This document shows positions 17,915 through 25,334 of a stretch of DNA of 64,000 nucleotides, piece after piece (the first letter of the stretch is position 1; every line of letters begins with the position of its first letter). The notes beneath the pieces were generated by a model, which was not told the DNA's origin, did no database searches, and worked only from the letters and a program-made list of their open reading frames with translations. A program made the translations under genes and the position numbers. This DNA comes from Chloroflexota bacterium (GTDB lineage: Bacteria; Chloroflexota; Anaerolineae; Anaerolineales; Anaerolineaceae): contig JAAYKH010000031.1 of the NCBI GenBank assembly GCA_012522475.1, positions 20,458-84,457 on the forward strand, given 5' to 3'.

Positions 17915-18616
17915 TCATATTTGGGTTGATTTATTATACTTGATGCTGGGTTGGTTAAGCGCAAAGGTACGGTCGTCAAATCGACCCAGGGTCAAGCCGT
18001 AGACCGCACCCGAGCCGGCTTCACGCAAAGCACTTGCACAGGCCGCCAATGTAGCCCCGGTCGTCATCACGTCGTCGACAACCAGGACGCGTCGATTGGC
18101 AACAACGTCATTCAGGGCTGCAAACGCGCCGTGCACATTCTGCCGCCGTACCTCACCCGAAAGCCCCACCTGGCTGAGTGTATCTCGAACTCGTTTAATT
18201 CCAAAAGGATGATAGCGAATCCCCAAGTGGGCCGCTAAAGGCTTTGCAATACAGGCCGCCTGGTTATACCCGCGCTCAGTCAGGCGCTGTGGACTCAGGG
18301 GCACTGGCATCAGTAAATCGATCGACCAGCCCGTTTCAGCGACCAATGCTCCCAACAGTCCTGAAAAGAACTCGCCTAGCCCCGGGTTGTTCTCATACTT
18401 CAAACTGTGGATACAATCCCGGATAACGCCTTCGTAAACTGCCAGATTGCGCACCGCAGTGTAAGCTGGCGGATGCATCTGGCAGGCAACACATGTAGAT
18501 TTGTGATTGGAAACAGGTGCACCGCAGATGGCACAGCGTTTCCCCCTGATGAACTTGATCTTCGATTGACAGCTTTCACACAGGCGATAACCGGGCTCAC
18601 CACAGCTTGCACACAC
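17915..18616 (-). CDS. comF: ComF family phosphoribosyltransferase-like protein (N-terminus cut by an in-frame TAG)
   Basis: ComF proteins combine an N-terminal zinc finger with a phosphoribosyltransferase domain and are needed for DNA uptake in competent bacteria. Visible are CASCGEPG, CESC, CAICGAPV and CVAC (four CxxC knuckles), then a PRTase loop VLVVDDVMTTGATLAA with SERGYNQA-like LTERGYNQAA. The longest stop-free frame begins at GTG 18616, within the first zinc knuckle. The same frame continues upstream through TAG (18625-18623) to ATG 18700 with an AAGGA site, reading LDWI-stop-PPVCASCG where homologues have a hydrophobic residue before PP. The gene was probably 28 codons longer and is now interrupted or misread. 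Confidence 0.8.
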   Translation of the reverse strand: MCASCGEPGYRLCESCQSKIKFIRGKRCAICGAPVSNHKSTCVACQMHPPAYTAVRNLAVYEGVIRDCIHSLKYENNPGLGEFFSGLLGALVAETGWSIDLLMPVPLSPQRLTERGYNQAACIAKPLAAHLGIRYHPFGIKRVRDTLSQVGLSGEVRRQNVHGAFAALNDVVANRRVLVVDDVMTTGATLAACASALREAGSGAVYGLTLGRFDDRTFALNQPSIKYNKSTQI

Positions 18617-18700
18617 AGGCGGCTAGATCCAATCCAATGATCGCCAGAAATTTCTTTGGATCAATGCGTTCAATCGACCTTTCACTGCAGGTTTTCGCAT
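18617..18700 (-). pseudogene. Original N-terminal segment of comF, separated by amber codon
   Basis: ATG 18700 opens a frame of 25 codons (MRKPAVKGRLNALIQRN, then FWRSLDWI) in phase with comF, closed by TAG at 18625-18623, then PPV leading into the annotated comF. The FWRSLDWI-PPVCASCG arrangement is what ComF N-termini look like when the stop is read as a sense codon. A ribosome site AAGGA lies 6 bases upstream. It begins 27 bases after the mini-pilin stop. Confidence 0.65.
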
Positions 18701-18726
18701 CTTTTCCTTGGACGGGTGTTATTCGG

Positions 18727-18876
18727 TTATTGCAATGATAAGATAAAATCCTGCCAAAGATTGGATATTGCTGGTCGCAACAATAAAAAAATCGTAACAA
18801 GTATCAAGATCGCTAATATCGCGATTAAGATCCACTCAACCCACCCCTCTCCCCGCTCAAAAGGTAGTTTCGACAT
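18727..18876 (-). CDS. Flp-like mini-pilin / single-helix membrane peptide
   Basis: A 49-residue frame from ATG 18876 with GGAGG 5 bases upstream. It has a charged N-terminus (MSKLPFERGEG), then WVEWILIAILAILILVTIFL and LLRPAISNLW. This is the plan of Flp-type pilins, where prepilin peptidase cuts after Gly and the mature protein starts with a few residues then Glu-Tyr; here the pair is Glu-Trp. No tad secretion genes are in the window, so the role is open: a pilin, a pseudopilin used with comF in DNA uptake, or an unrelated small membrane peptide. First gene of the comF-hpf unit. Confidence 0.6.
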   Translation of the reverse strand: MSKLPFERGEGWVEWILIAILAILILVTIFLLLRPAISNLWQDFILSLQ

Positions 18877-18902
18877 AGGGCCTCCACAAATTGATTTCAC
18901 TA

Positions 18903-18934
18903 ATTATATACCACGGTTTGTATGAATTTGTAAA
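18903..18934 (-). promoter_or_regulatory. Probable promoter of the pilin-comF-hpf unit
   Basis: Minus strand: TATAAT at 18908-18903 and TTTACA at 18934-18929, spaced 20 bases, which is long. The overlapping TATATA two bases upstream gives a better 18-base spacing. It sits 26 bases before the mini-pilin start. The rest of the interval 18877-19113 shows no further gene. Confidence 0.45.
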
Positions 18935-19113
18935 GCAATTCTTCAAAGGTTAGCTTCGGAATCAAGGATTCGGGGCATAGCATTTGTTAACCCTCCTTTA
19001 TCATTCGTCTTTTTCTTCCCTCATCTTTATTCGCCCAGCCGTCCCCGCCCTGCCCGGCGTGGTATACTTCTCTTTCAGATTCAATAATTATCTAATCACC
19101 GAGGATACCCCTA

Positions 19114-20451
19114 TTGAACCCGCCGAACAACAGCCACCCCAGGCAACTTACGTTGAAACAGACTCTAACCACCTGGCTGCCCCTCGTCGCCAGCTGGATG
19201 TTGATGGCTGCCGAGCTGCCCGGCATCAACGCCATTATTGCCCGCCTACCCCAGGCTGAAGTACACCTGGCAGCCTACGGTGGCGTGGTGTTCCCCATTG
19301 CCTTGGTGATCGAATCCCCCATCATCATGCTCCTGGCCGCGTCCACCGCCTTCAGTCGCGATTGGGCCTCTTATCAACGCCTTAAAAAGATCACCCTGTG
19401 GATGGGGATCAGCCTGTCGGCGTTGCACCTGCTGGTAGCCATCACCCCTTTATATGATTTCATTGTCCTTACCCTTTTGCGGGCGCCAGAAGCCGTAATT
19501 GAACCGGGGCGTGCCAGCTTGCTCTTCCTCACCCCCTGGACCTTCGCAATTGCCTACAGGCGCTTCCAGCAGGGAGCCATGATCCGCTTCGACAATTCCC
19601 GCATGGTCAGCGAAACCACGGCAGTTCGGCTGACCACGGATGTGGTCGTGCTGGCCATTGGTTATTCAATCGGGTCCATCCCCGGGGCAACCCTGGCGGC
19701 TATCGCCCAGGGTGTCAGCGTCTCCGTTGAAGCGCTCTACGCTGAACTGCGCATCCGGAAGATCCGCCACCTGATCAAAACCGCAACCCCGATCGAGACC
19801 CCACTGACACTGAAACGCTTCATTGTTTTTTACAGCCCCCTGGCCCTCACCTCCATCCTGTGGTACCTGTGGCAGCCCCTGGTTTCTGGAACGATCTCCC
19901 GCATGCCGTTCCCCCTCGAGTCACTGGCCGTTTGGGCGGTGACTTCCGGGTTAATTTCCATCATCCGGACGCCCGGGGTGGCCTTCAATGAAACCACCGT
20001 CGCGCTGCTGGAAAGGCCTTGTGCTTTCACGATGCTGCGCAAATTTACCCGCATAGTTGCCCTGATCATCGCTGCAATGGCGAGTCTCTTCGTCTTCACA
20101 CCCCTCTCTCGATTTTGGTTCAGCACTGTTGCCAATCTTCCCGCCGACCTGACAGAGACCGCTCGTACCACCCTGGCGATCGCGCTTGCAGTTTCGATCT
20201 TCAGCGTGTACAACCATTTTTTCCAGGGGATCATCCTGCAGCAAGAGCACACGCGCCCGGTGGCAGAGTCCACAATAGTGTTTTTGCTAACCCTGGCCCT
20301 CACGTTGATCATCGGCGTGGTCACCTCGGTTTTCAAGGGCGTCTTCGTGGTTGCAGCGGGGTACACCCTGGCACACCTTACCCAGGGTCTGTGGTTGATG
20401 ATCCGCAGCCACAAACAGCGTAAACTGCTATCACATTGTGAAACCAATTAA
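19114..20451 (+). CDS. Multidrug/polysaccharide-type flippase (MATE/MOP superfamily)
   Basis: About 12 membrane helices in two similar halves. LTTWLPLVASWMLMAAELPG opens the first and LIESPIIMLLAASTAFSRDW-type motif follows; residues ~230-260 (TLKRFIVFYSPLALTSILWY) open the second half. This organisation is that of the MOP exporters (MATE, MurJ, Wzx, ANKH-like), closest by eye to MATE-like proteins. The cargo is unknown. Start is taken as TTG 19114 with GAGG upstream; no ATG occurs before the first helix. It converges with the polyprenyl synthase gene 29 bases away. Confidence 0.7.
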   Translation: MNPPNNSHPRQLTLKQTLTTWLPLVASWMLMAAELPGINAIIARLPQAEVHLAAYGGVVFPIALVIESPIIMLLAASTAFSRDWASYQRLKKITLWMGISLSALHLLVAITPLYDFIVLTLLRAPEAVIEPGRASLLFLTPWTFAIAYRRFQQGAMIRFDNSRMVSETTAVRLTTDVVVLAIGYSIGSIPGATLAAIAQGVSVSVEALYAELRIRKIRHLIKTATPIETPLTLKRFIVFYSPLALTSILWYLWQPLVSGTISRMPFPLESLAVWAVTSGLISIIRTPGVAFNETTVALLERPCAFTMLRKFTRIVALIIAAMASLFVFTPLSRFWFSTVANLPADLTETARTTLAIALAVSIFSVYNHFFQGIILQQEHTRPVAESTIVFLLTLALTLIIGVVTSVFKGVFVVAAGYTLAHLTQGLWLMIRSHKQRKLLSHCETN

Positions 20452-20480
20452 GAACTTGTGCTAACTTCTGGATGCGCAGA

Positions 20481-21485
20481 TTACAGCTCACGGTGGAGCA
20501 GCATGCCTATCAATGCCATCAGAACCCTGGCATCTGCGTTCGGCCTCGGGAAAAGCCCAACCAGGCCTTCATGTGCCTGGTGGATGTATTTTCCGGCAAG
20601 CGCTTTGACATAAGCACCCGCCCCACACGCTTCCAAAAGGTCTGCCATCGCTCTGATTTGTCCCAGAGCAGGGTTTTCAACGTGCCAGAGCGCGCGAAAT
20701 TCGCTGCTTTCTCGCAAGCCAAACAGCACTGGCAGGGTCTTTTTTCGTGCCAACAGATCAACCGAGGCCGATTTGCCTGTCACCGCCGGATCTCCCCAAA
20801 TGCCCAGATAATCATCCTGAATTTGAAAGGCCATCCCTAACGCTTCTCCCAACGTGCGCAGGCGGGTGAGTGTAACTTTGCTGGCGCCCGCAGCCAGACC
20901 GCCCATCGCCGTACTGTAGGCGATCAGCGCAGCCGTCTTGCCCCCAATCATGGCCAGGTAAGCCTCCAGGTCAACCGCATCCTCGGTCTCGAAGGCGATG
21001 TCCAGGTATTGACCGCGGGTGAGGTGCAAGCAAACCTGGTTCATCTCCCGTACCGCGCGCAGAGCCACGGCTTCGCCGCAGGTTTCAGTCAAACCCAGAA
21101 GCGCCAGTTGAGCAATACTAAAAAGCGCATCCCCGGCATTCACCGCCTGGGCCAGCCCCCAGCGCGTCCACAGCGTCGCACGCCCATGACGCGTGGGCGA
21201 CTGGTCTTCAATATCATCATGGATCAACGTGAAATTATGCAAAAACTCAATCCCCAGCGCCGCCGGCATGGCTGCTGCAGCGTCGCCTCCGCAGGCTTCG
21301 GCACATAGCAGCGTGATGACCGGACGCAGACGCTTGCCGCCGGCCAGTTCATCCTCCCAGCCCAGGTGATAGCGCAGCATGGTCCGCAGTTCTGCGCTCG
21401 CGCCAAAATCCAGGTCGTTCAGAAAGGACTGCAACCGCCCTTCGATAACTTCAACGAGCTGGGGCAATCTTTCTTTCAGGGGCAT
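20481..21485 (-). CDS. Trans-isoprenyl diphosphate synthase
   Basis: Condenses IPP with allylic diphosphates. First Asp-rich motif LIHDDIEDQSPTRHG and second QIQDDYLGIWGDPAVTGKSASVD are both intact, with GKRLRPVITLL at the IPP-binding Lys/Arg. 334 residues fits GGPP or short-chain polyprenyl synthases; product length cannot be fixed by eye, although bulky residues before the first motif (FLHNFTLIHDD) are compatible with C15-C20. It is the downstream gene of a two-gene unit with the type 2 IPP isomerase (3-base gap). Confidence 0.9.
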   Translation of the reverse strand: MPLKERLPQLVEVIEGRLQSFLNDLDFGASAELRTMLRYHLGWEDELAGGKRLRPVITLLCAEACGGDAAAAMPAALGIEFLHNFTLIHDDIEDQSPTRHGRATLWTRWGLAQAVNAGDALFSIAQLALLGLTETCGEAVALRAVREMNQVCLHLTRGQYLDIAFETEDAVDLEAYLAMIGGKTAALIAYSTAMGGLAAGASKVTLTRLRTLGEALGMAFQIQDDYLGIWGDPAVTGKSASVDLLARKKTLPVLFGLRESSEFRALWHVENPALGQIRAMADLLEACGAGAYVKALAGKYIHQAHEGLVGLFPRPNADARVLMALIGMLLHREL

Positions 21486-21488
21486 CGC

Positions 21489-22529
21489 TTATCCTTCCTG
21501 TGGGGTGGGGTTTAGCTTTTCCGGCGACAGATCTGCCAGGCGGCGCGCGCCACAGGCAAACATAGCAATACGCACCTGCTCCACGATCATCTGCATCGTC
21601 TTTACCGTCGCCTCCAGCGATTCATCCGCCGCTTTCAAAAAAGGGCCGGCCATCCCGCCCATTGAGGCGCCCAGTACCAAACACTTAACAATCTCCACGC
21701 CCGAGCGCAGACCGCCCGAAGCAAAGACCGGTCGGTCATGGAAGACGGGCTTCACCGCCAGCAGGGAATCCGCCGTCGGAAGGCCCCAATCCACGAAGGC
21801 GGCCGCCGTCTGTGCCCGGTAAGGGTCGGACTGGCGGTGCATCTCCACCTGCGACCATGAAGTGCCCCCTGCGCCAGCCACATCCAGCGCGTCGACGCCA
21901 GCCTCATACAGCAAACGGGCTGCCGCCGCGCTCAACCCCCAGCCAACCTCTTTGACGATGATCGGCACGCCCAGCTTCACCCGCAAAGCGGCTATTTTGT
22001 CCACCAGCCCTCGGAAATCTGTCTGCCCTTCGGGCTGCAGCACTTCTTGCAGCGGGTTCAGGTGCAAAATTAAGGCGTCAGCTTCGATCATCTCCACAGC
22101 CCGACGGTATGCATCCACACCATAACCCGCGTTCAACTGCACCGCGCCCAGGTTGGCCAGCAGCAGGATGTTGGGTGCATAACGCCGCACCTGGAAGCTT
22201 TCTGCCAGCGCCGGGTTCTCGATCGCCGCGCGCTGCGATCCCAGGCCCAGCGCCAAGCCCAGCGTTTCGGCAGCCTGCGCCAGGTGACGATTGATGCGCG
22301 CCGCGCGCTCGGTGCCCCCCGTCATCGACGAGACCAGCACCGGCACCCGCTGCTGCACGCCAAACAGCGTTTGCCCCAGTTCCACCTCTTCCAGCGCCAG
22401 CTCGGGCAGCGCTTGGTGCACCAACCGGTAGCGTTCCAGGCCCGTCGTCAGGCCCGAGGCCACATCTTCTTCCAGGTTGATGCGGATATGATCGTCTTTT
22501 CTTGCGGCAATCTGCGTGTCTTTTTTCAT
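21489..22529 (-). CDS. fni: Isopentenyl-diphosphate delta-isomerase, type 2 (FMN)
   Basis: FMN- and NAD(P)H-dependent isomerase of IPP and DMAPP. Motifs: [78 protein letters not shown], and [15 protein letters not shown] ([14 protein letters not shown] here). 346 residues, normal. It supplies DMAPP to the polyprenyl synthase immediately downstream. ATG 22529; the divergent acp promoter lies just upstream. Confidence 0.95.
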   Translation of the reverse strand: MKKDTQIAARKDDHIRINLEEDVASGLTTGLERYRLVHQALPELALEEVELGQTLFGVQQRVPVLVSSMTGGTERAARINRHLAQAAETLGLALGLGSQRAAIENPALAESFQVRRYAPNILLLANLGAVQLNAGYGVDAYRRAVEMIEADALILHLNPLQEVLQPEGQTDFRGLVDKIAALRVKLGVPIIVKEVGWGLSAAAARLLYEAGVDALDVAGAGGTSWSQVEMHRQSDPYRAQTAAAFVDWGLPTADSLLAVKPVFHDRPVFASGGLRSGVEIVKCLVLGASMGGMAGPFLKAADESLEATVKTMQMIVEQVRIAMFACGARRLADLSPEKLNPTPQEG

Positions 22530-22567
22530 GGTTGGCTGTTAATTAAGGGTAAAGCCGGGGCGCAGCC

Positions 22568-22595
22568 TTGACAGAACCCCAGAGCTTGTTAGAAT
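22568..22595 (+). promoter_or_regulatory. Sigma-70 promoter of the acyl carrier protein gene
   Basis: TTGACA at 22568-22573, 16-base spacer, TAGAAT at 22590-22595. An AGGAGG ribosome site ending at about 22622 precedes ATG 22629. Confidence 0.7.
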
Positions 22596-22628
22596 TTTAA
22601 TCATTATAAACCACATAGGAGGCACGGT

Positions 22629-22862
22629 ATGTCCGATTATCTGCAAATGGTCAAAGAAGTTATCGCCGATGTTTTAAAGGTCGATATCGATAATATTACC
22701 CCCGAAACCCGCTTCATTGAAGATTTAAAAGCCGATTCAATGGACCAGTTCTTCCTGATCGACGGGTTTTGTGAAAAATTTGATGTCACCATCTCGGATG
22801 ACGATGCTCGCGAGATTCGCACGGTTCAGGACATCCTCGATTATATCGACAGCAAATTGTAA
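22629..22862 (+). CDS. acpP: Acyl carrier protein
   Basis: 77-residue acidic helical protein carrying acyl groups on phosphopantetheine at Ser37 (LKADSMDQFFLID, with DSMD in place of the usual DSLD). DVLKVDIDNITPETRFIEDL and VQDILDYIDSKL are standard ACP helices. Perfect ribosome site and promoter. It stands alone, not with fab genes. The SMDQ variant of the helix II start is less common than SLDxVE, so it may serve a specialised pathway rather than bulk fatty acid synthesis. Confidence 0.9.
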   Translation: MSDYLQMVKEVIADVLKVDIDNITPETRFIEDLKADSMDQFFLIDGFCEKFDVTISDDDAREIRTVQDILDYIDSKL

Positions 22863-22939
22863 ATGAAAAAGGGTGAATGGTGCCTGACGTCAGGGGGAAT
22901 TTGGAGCCAGGGCCCAGAAATGCGGTAGCAGGAACCTGG

Positions 22940-22968
22940 GGGCAGGTCGCCTATACCTGCCCTACTTT
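22940..22968 (+). terminator. Probable terminator after acpP
   Basis: Inverted repeat GGGCAGGT / ACCTGCCC (22940-22947, 22955-22962) with a 7-base loop followed by TACTTTT. It lies 78 bases after the acpP stop. Confidence 0.5.
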
Positions 22969-23000
22969 TGCATTAATACCTCAATGCGTGCGCCGCCCCG

Positions 23001-23069
23001 TCATTGCGAGGCACGAAGCAATCTCAACAACGTCATCCTGTCATGCGGGGCACGAAGCAATTTCAACAA
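23001..23069. repeat. Two tandem-like copies of a ~30-base interspersed repeat
   Basis: Copy 1 at 23001-23030 and copy 2 at 23041-23069 share GGCACGAAGCAAT and TCAACAA with a 40-base period. The unit (TCATTGCGAGGCACGAAGCA and following ATCTCAACAA) resembles a short repeat dispersed in many bacterial genomes. It borders the restriction-gene remnant and lies in the 212-base interval between acpP and that gene. Confidence 0.65.
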
Positions 23070-23074
23070 AGTAA

Positions 23075-23518
23075 TTACAATTTTCTTAACCTGAATTGGA
23101 TCATCGTCCTTGCTCTTCCTTCAGTGTCCTCACCTGCCAGCAACGTGTGGGATTCACACGCAAATTGCCCCAGGTACGCATACACCCCTGAAGATACTTT
23201 CTTAAATAAATGCAATTCACGGCTATCTTTGGCGTGGTCAGCGATAGCGCGATTACCCCGTTTCATTTCCATATCGCCATACTGACTCTCACCGGAGAAT
23301 AAAAACACGTCATCGGCGAGCCATCCATCAGCGTACCCATGTGTTCTGCCAATCGTGGATGAAAACAAGAACACAAACGGGTAATTCGCACAGGGAGCAA
23401 TGCCCGATTGACGGTTTCCACCAAAACGATCATGCAAATCGCGTTGACGGTGAAGATGTTGACCTTCTTGAAAAGGAAATTCTATCCTATTCACCAGAGG
23501 TATATTTTTTCCAGTCAT
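23075..23518 (-). CDS. ScoMcrA-like SRA (modified-base recognition) domain protein, truncated
   Basis: The 147-residue product has RQRDLHDRFGGNRQSGIAP, PFVFLFSS, HGYADGWLADDVFLFSGE, QYGDMEMKRGNRAIADHA, LHLFKKVSSGVYAYLGQF. This series is the N-terminal domain of HNH endonucleases of the ScoMcrA type, which read modified DNA (5-methylcytosine or phosphorothioate). Full proteins continue into an HNH nuclease; here the frame stops right after the domain. ATG 23518 is used; the frame extends five codons further to 23533. It directly follows a winged-helix fragment (stop 23534). With its catalytic half missing it is probably non-functional for cleavage. Confidence 0.65.
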   Translation of the reverse strand: MTGKNIPLVNRIEFPFQEGQHLHRQRDLHDRFGGNRQSGIAPCANYPFVFLFSSTIGRTHGYADGWLADDVFLFSGESQYGDMEMKRGNRAIADHAKDSRELHLFKKVSSGVYAYLGQFACESHTLLAGEDTEGRARTMIQFRLRKL

Positions 23519-23533
23519 AGTAGATCCTTTCAA

Positions 23534-23698
23534 TTATGAAAGTCCTTCTTTAGCTTGTAAAACCAAAGCACGCCCCACTTTCGTAATCTCCCACACGCCA
23601 CGCGCTGAATCCGACATCAGGTAACCCTCCTGCACCAATTTAAATCGTGCCCAGGCAGAATTATTCCGCCTTCCGATTACCCTATGGTCCGAAGGCAT
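23534..23698 (-). pseudogene. Winged-helix fragment of a restriction-type protein
   Basis: A 54-codon frame from ATG 23698 to TAA 23536-23534. The run NNSAWARFKLVQEGYLMSD followed by ARGVWEITKVGRALV is the winged-helix (Mrr N-terminal-like) module found at the start of many restriction and antiphage proteins, where the pattern is WAR-x-LxxxGxL followed by G-x-WxIT-x-xG. Upstream the frame is closed by TAG after four residues (GYQP) that also fit the family, so the N-terminus is lost. It sits 15 bases before the SRA-like gene. Confidence 0.55.
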
Positions 23699-23939
23699 GG
23701 GTTGATAACCCTATTCATTTAGCGGATTGTTCATCTTCTGCAGAGTATTGATTCCCTTTTTGTGGTGCCATAATTAAATTAATTGTAACACATCCAACTA
23801 AGAGAAATATTATTTTATTACCTGGAATGAACTTATAAGTGCACGCCTTGCTCCGTAATCTCTGTGCAGCATCAAGTCAATTTTACAAATAATTTACAAC
23901 TTTCATTAATAAACCTAATTTATTTATATTGTTACTAAT
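23699..23939. other. AT-rich stretch with no recognisable gene
   Basis: About 240 bases, visibly richer in A and T than anything else in the window, between two restriction-gene remnants. I see only a stunted frame (MAPQKGNQYSAEDEQSAK then stop, minus strand) and no promoter or RNA. It is most simply read as decayed acquired DNA. Confidence 0.5.
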
Positions 23940-24158
23940 CTAAGATTTATATATGATGTTGTTATGATAATCAATAAACTTATTATTCACGCTATGCCCA
24001 TCAACAAAATACAAATTTGACATAGTAAGTTTTATGGAACCATAATCTAATAGCACATGGTGATTAGGACAGACTCAAATCACATTTTCTATGATATCTC
24101 GCCCCTTGTGCTCATCACCTAAAGGTTGAACATGATGCACATGCCCAACATGTTTACT
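23940..24158 (-). pseudogene. HNH endonuclease C-terminal remnant with in-frame TGA
   Basis: Minus-strand frame: GHVHHVQPLGDEHKGRDIIE, NVI, TGA (24077-24075), then VCPNHHVLLDYGSIKL and a tail ending IDYHNNIIYKS with TAG at 23942-23940. HVHH and CPNHH are the paired metal/catalytic elements of HNH nucleases, and the residue between ENVI and VCPNHH is Cys or another residue in functional relatives, so TGA is a nonsense change. The 5' part is missing: the sequence before it is a short TACC/CGACTACC repeat. Together with the two downstream remnants it marks an eroded type IV-like restriction locus. Confidence 0.6.
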
Positions 24159-24401
24159 ACCGACTACCAACTGCCGACTACCGCCCACCAGCGCCGTGTG
24201 CAGGTGCGTGAACTCTCTTTTTCGGGCGGACCAACCGGTATATTCCTTGGAACCAACGAGACGACCGGCGAGCAAATCGTTGGACATCTTGAGTGGGAAG
24301 ACAATAAATATCAGATTGGCACCGTGCACGTGATCTTCACCGATGGCATCCGGCAGGATTACATTGTCTTGGGTGAGAAAGTGTTTTACGACTGGCCGTA
24401 A
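24132..24401 (+). CDS. Hypothetical protein
   Basis: I do not recognise this gene. From ATG 24132 (the frame starts at TTG 24126) it gives about 89 residues, with a beta-rich body: VQVRELSFSGGPTGIFLGT, IVGHLEWEDNKYQIGTVHVI, then YIVLGEKVFYDWP. Its first 15 codons lie over the HNH remnant on the opposite strand and over a CGACTACC repeat, so the true start may be further in. A 120-codon frame exists on the opposite strand through the same bases; only its last part (the HNH remnant) makes sense. It may be a chance frame. Confidence 0.35.
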   Translation: MMHMPNMFTTDYQLPTTAHQRRVQVRELSFSGGPTGIFLGTNETTGEQIVGHLEWEDNKYQIGTVHVIFTDGIRQDYIVLGEKVFYDWP

Positions 24402-24464
24402 TGCCAGATGAATGACCGATGATCGCAGGGTATCCACCGGATTTGAAAGTCCCTGGCGCCTTCC

Positions 24465-25334
24465 CTACCTCCCCCGCACCAACGCGGGCACTTCCTCCGG
24501 AACGCGGGCCACGCGCACACCGGCCGCTTCCAGTGCGGCCACCTTATCGACGGCGCGCCCCACTCCCCCGGCGACAATCGCCCCGGCGTGCCCCATGCGC
24601 GTCTCTGCTGGTGCGGCCAGCCCGGCAATAAAGCCCACCACCGGCTTGGTCATCACCTCGGCAATGTACTCAGCCGCCAACTCCTCGTCTCGTCCGCCAA
24701 TTTCACCAATCAGCACCACGCTGTCGGTGCCCGAATCACCCTCAAAATGTGAAAGGATATCCACGAAATTTGCCCCGACAATCGGGTCGCCCCCGATGCC
24801 TACGCAACTGCTGGTGCCCAGCCCCGCCAGCATCAGCTCGTGCATCACCTCGTAGGTCAGCGTGCCCGAGCGCGACACCACGCCCACCTTTCCCGCTGAG
24901 GTAATCTCACCGGGGATGATACCCACGCGAGTGTGCGGCGGCGAGATGATCCCGGGCGTGTTGGGCCCCAGCAGGCACACATTCCGGCGCCCCAGCACGG
25001 TGCGCACGGTCAGCATCTCCTTAACCGGGATGCCTTCGGTAATACACACAATCAGTTCAATGCCGGCATCCGCCGCTTCCAGGATGGCATCCGCGGCAAA
25101 GCGCGCCGGCACAAAGATTACACTGGCGTTGGCGCCGGTCATCTCCACCGCGGTCATCACCGAATCAAACACGGGCACTTTGCCGTTCAGCACCCATTCG
25201 CCGCCTTTGCCGGGCGTCACCCCGGCGACGATGTTGGTTCCATAATCCAGCATGGCCTGGGCATGAAAAACCCCCTCGTGCCCGGTAATACCCTGCACCA
25301 CCAAGCGGGTGCTGTCGTTGACCAAAATACTCAT
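24465..25334 (-). CDS. sucD: Succinyl-CoA synthetase alpha subunit (ADP-forming type)
   Basis: Forms succinate and CoA from succinyl-CoA with nucleotide phosphorylation. CoA-binding Rossmann region: [21 protein letters not shown] and [28 protein letters not shown] follows. The phosphohistidine lies in [13 protein letters not shown]. 289 residues, normal. ATG 25334 overlaps the sucC stop by 4 bases, so the pair is translationally coupled; this gene is intact although its partner is interrupted. Confidence 0.95.
   Translation of the reverse strand: MSILVNDSTRLVVQGITGHEGVFHAQAMLDYGTNIVAGVTPGKGGEWVLNGKVPVFDSVMTAVEMTGANASVIFVPARFAADAILEAADAGIELIVCITEGIPVKEMLTVRTVLGRRNVCLLGPNTPGIISPPHTRVGIIPGEITSAGKVGVVSRSGTLTYEVMHELMLAGLGTSSCVGIGGDPIVGANFVDILSHFEGDSGTDSVVLIGEIGGRDEELAAEYIAEVMTKPVVGFIAGLAAPAETRMGHAGAIVAGGVGRAVDKVAALEAAGVRVARVPEEVPALVRGR

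Noticed and set aside
20019..20423. 134-codon frame inside the MATE-like gene, plus strand
   Set aside because: Arg/Pro/His-rich translation in a shifted frame of a GC-rich membrane protein gene; no ribosome site or family character.
19830..20447. 205-codon minus-strand frame over the MATE-like gene
   Set aside because: Antisense shadow; Arg/Val/Ser-rich low-information translation, and the plus frame has clear membrane-protein pattern.
23001..23069. Possible CRISPR array
   Set aside because: Only two diverged copies separated by a 10-base gap; no third repeat and no cas gene in the window.
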